Shown piece by piece: positions 5,858-6,079 of a stretch of 6,079 nt of DNA. Position 1 is the first letter of the stretch. Each line of letters starts with the position of its first letter. Source of the stretch: Saprospiraceae bacterium (GTDB taxonomy: Bacteria; Bacteroidota; Bacteroidia; Chitinophagales; Saprospiraceae); the NCBI GenBank assembly GCA_013361075.1, contig JABWAJ010000363.1, forward strand, positions 1 through 6,079, given 5' to 3'. The notes below the pieces were generated by a model that did not search any database, had not been told where the DNA came from, and saw nothing but the letters and a program-made list of their open reading frames with translations. Made by a program: the position numbers and the translations under genes.

Positions 5858-6079
5858 AGGCTTTCTATATAAATGGTTATGTGGCGGCGATCCTCCGACA
5901 AGCTCAGGAACCGGTTGACATCATGGTGGCCACGTGCGACCTCTCTACCGGAGAGCACTGGCTGTGCATATTTTGTCTGCGCATTTGCCTGGAGTCCTGC
6001 TGGAATTTAGCCGGATGGTCATTGCTCCTGGTTTATTTCTACTTTTTGAGCCCAAAATGTCTTTCCCGAAGGGAATCTC
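5858..6079. other. Last 222 bases: no convincing gene; possible decayed DNA
   Basis: No strong coding frame is seen. The plus frame from ATG 5923 is open to the window edge, but its product is rich in Cys and Trp and unlike a real protein. On the minus strand, pieces in two frames (about 6022 down to 5899) read MTIRLNSSRTPGKCADK and GHHDVNRFLS, which faintly recall the N-terminus of IS4-type transposases (SHDxxxRFL). Stops and a frame change interrupt them. CCTCCGACAAGCTCAGG at 5892-5908 resembles a short motif seen repeatedly in many genomes. Small stem-loops occur at 5941-5955 and 6063-6075. Confidence 0.3.

Overview
The window looks like ordinary chromosomal DNA from a member of the Bacteroidota. 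The clues are a CarboxypepD_reg/plug/OMP_b-brl_3 outer-membrane receptor, a DUF5077-DUF3472 lipoprotein, a secreted protein with a C-terminal type IX secretion (T9SS) sorting domain, no clear Shine-Dalgarno sequences, and a TAnnTTTG-type promoter element. The style of the proteins and a xisH/xisI remnant would suit Saprospiraceae-like bacteria, but the family-level placement is only a guess.

Layout. Bases 1-72 may hold the last 23 codons of a plus-strand gene. A strong stem-loop with a T-tract (70-112) serves as terminator for the large minus-strand gene 154-2610, an 818-residue TonB-dependent-receptor-type outer-membrane beta-barrel protein. A 433-base AT-rich gap without a gene (2611-3043) separates this gene from the divergent plus-strand gene 3044-4375, a 443-residue DUF5077-DUF3472 lipoprotein. 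That gene converges on the minus-strand gene 4387-5514, a 375-residue secreted beta-propeller protein with an Asp-box and a T9SS sorting domain. The two stop codons are 11 bases apart and sit in the two arms of a perfect 7-base inverted repeat. From 5602 to 5857 lies a collapsed xisH-xisI locus: the N-terminal part of XisH with two in-frame stops, joined directly to the C-terminus of XisI in another frame. The last 222 bases hold no convincing gene, only a repeat-like motif and a very weak hint of a degraded transposase.

The three intact genes all encode cell-envelope or secreted proteins: an outer-membrane receptor, a lipoprotein and a T9SS cargo. Their orientations (minus, plus, minus) rule out a single operon, and the sequence does not show that they cooperate. 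I see no intact novel system. The most informative item is the internally deleted, decaying xisH-xisI pair.
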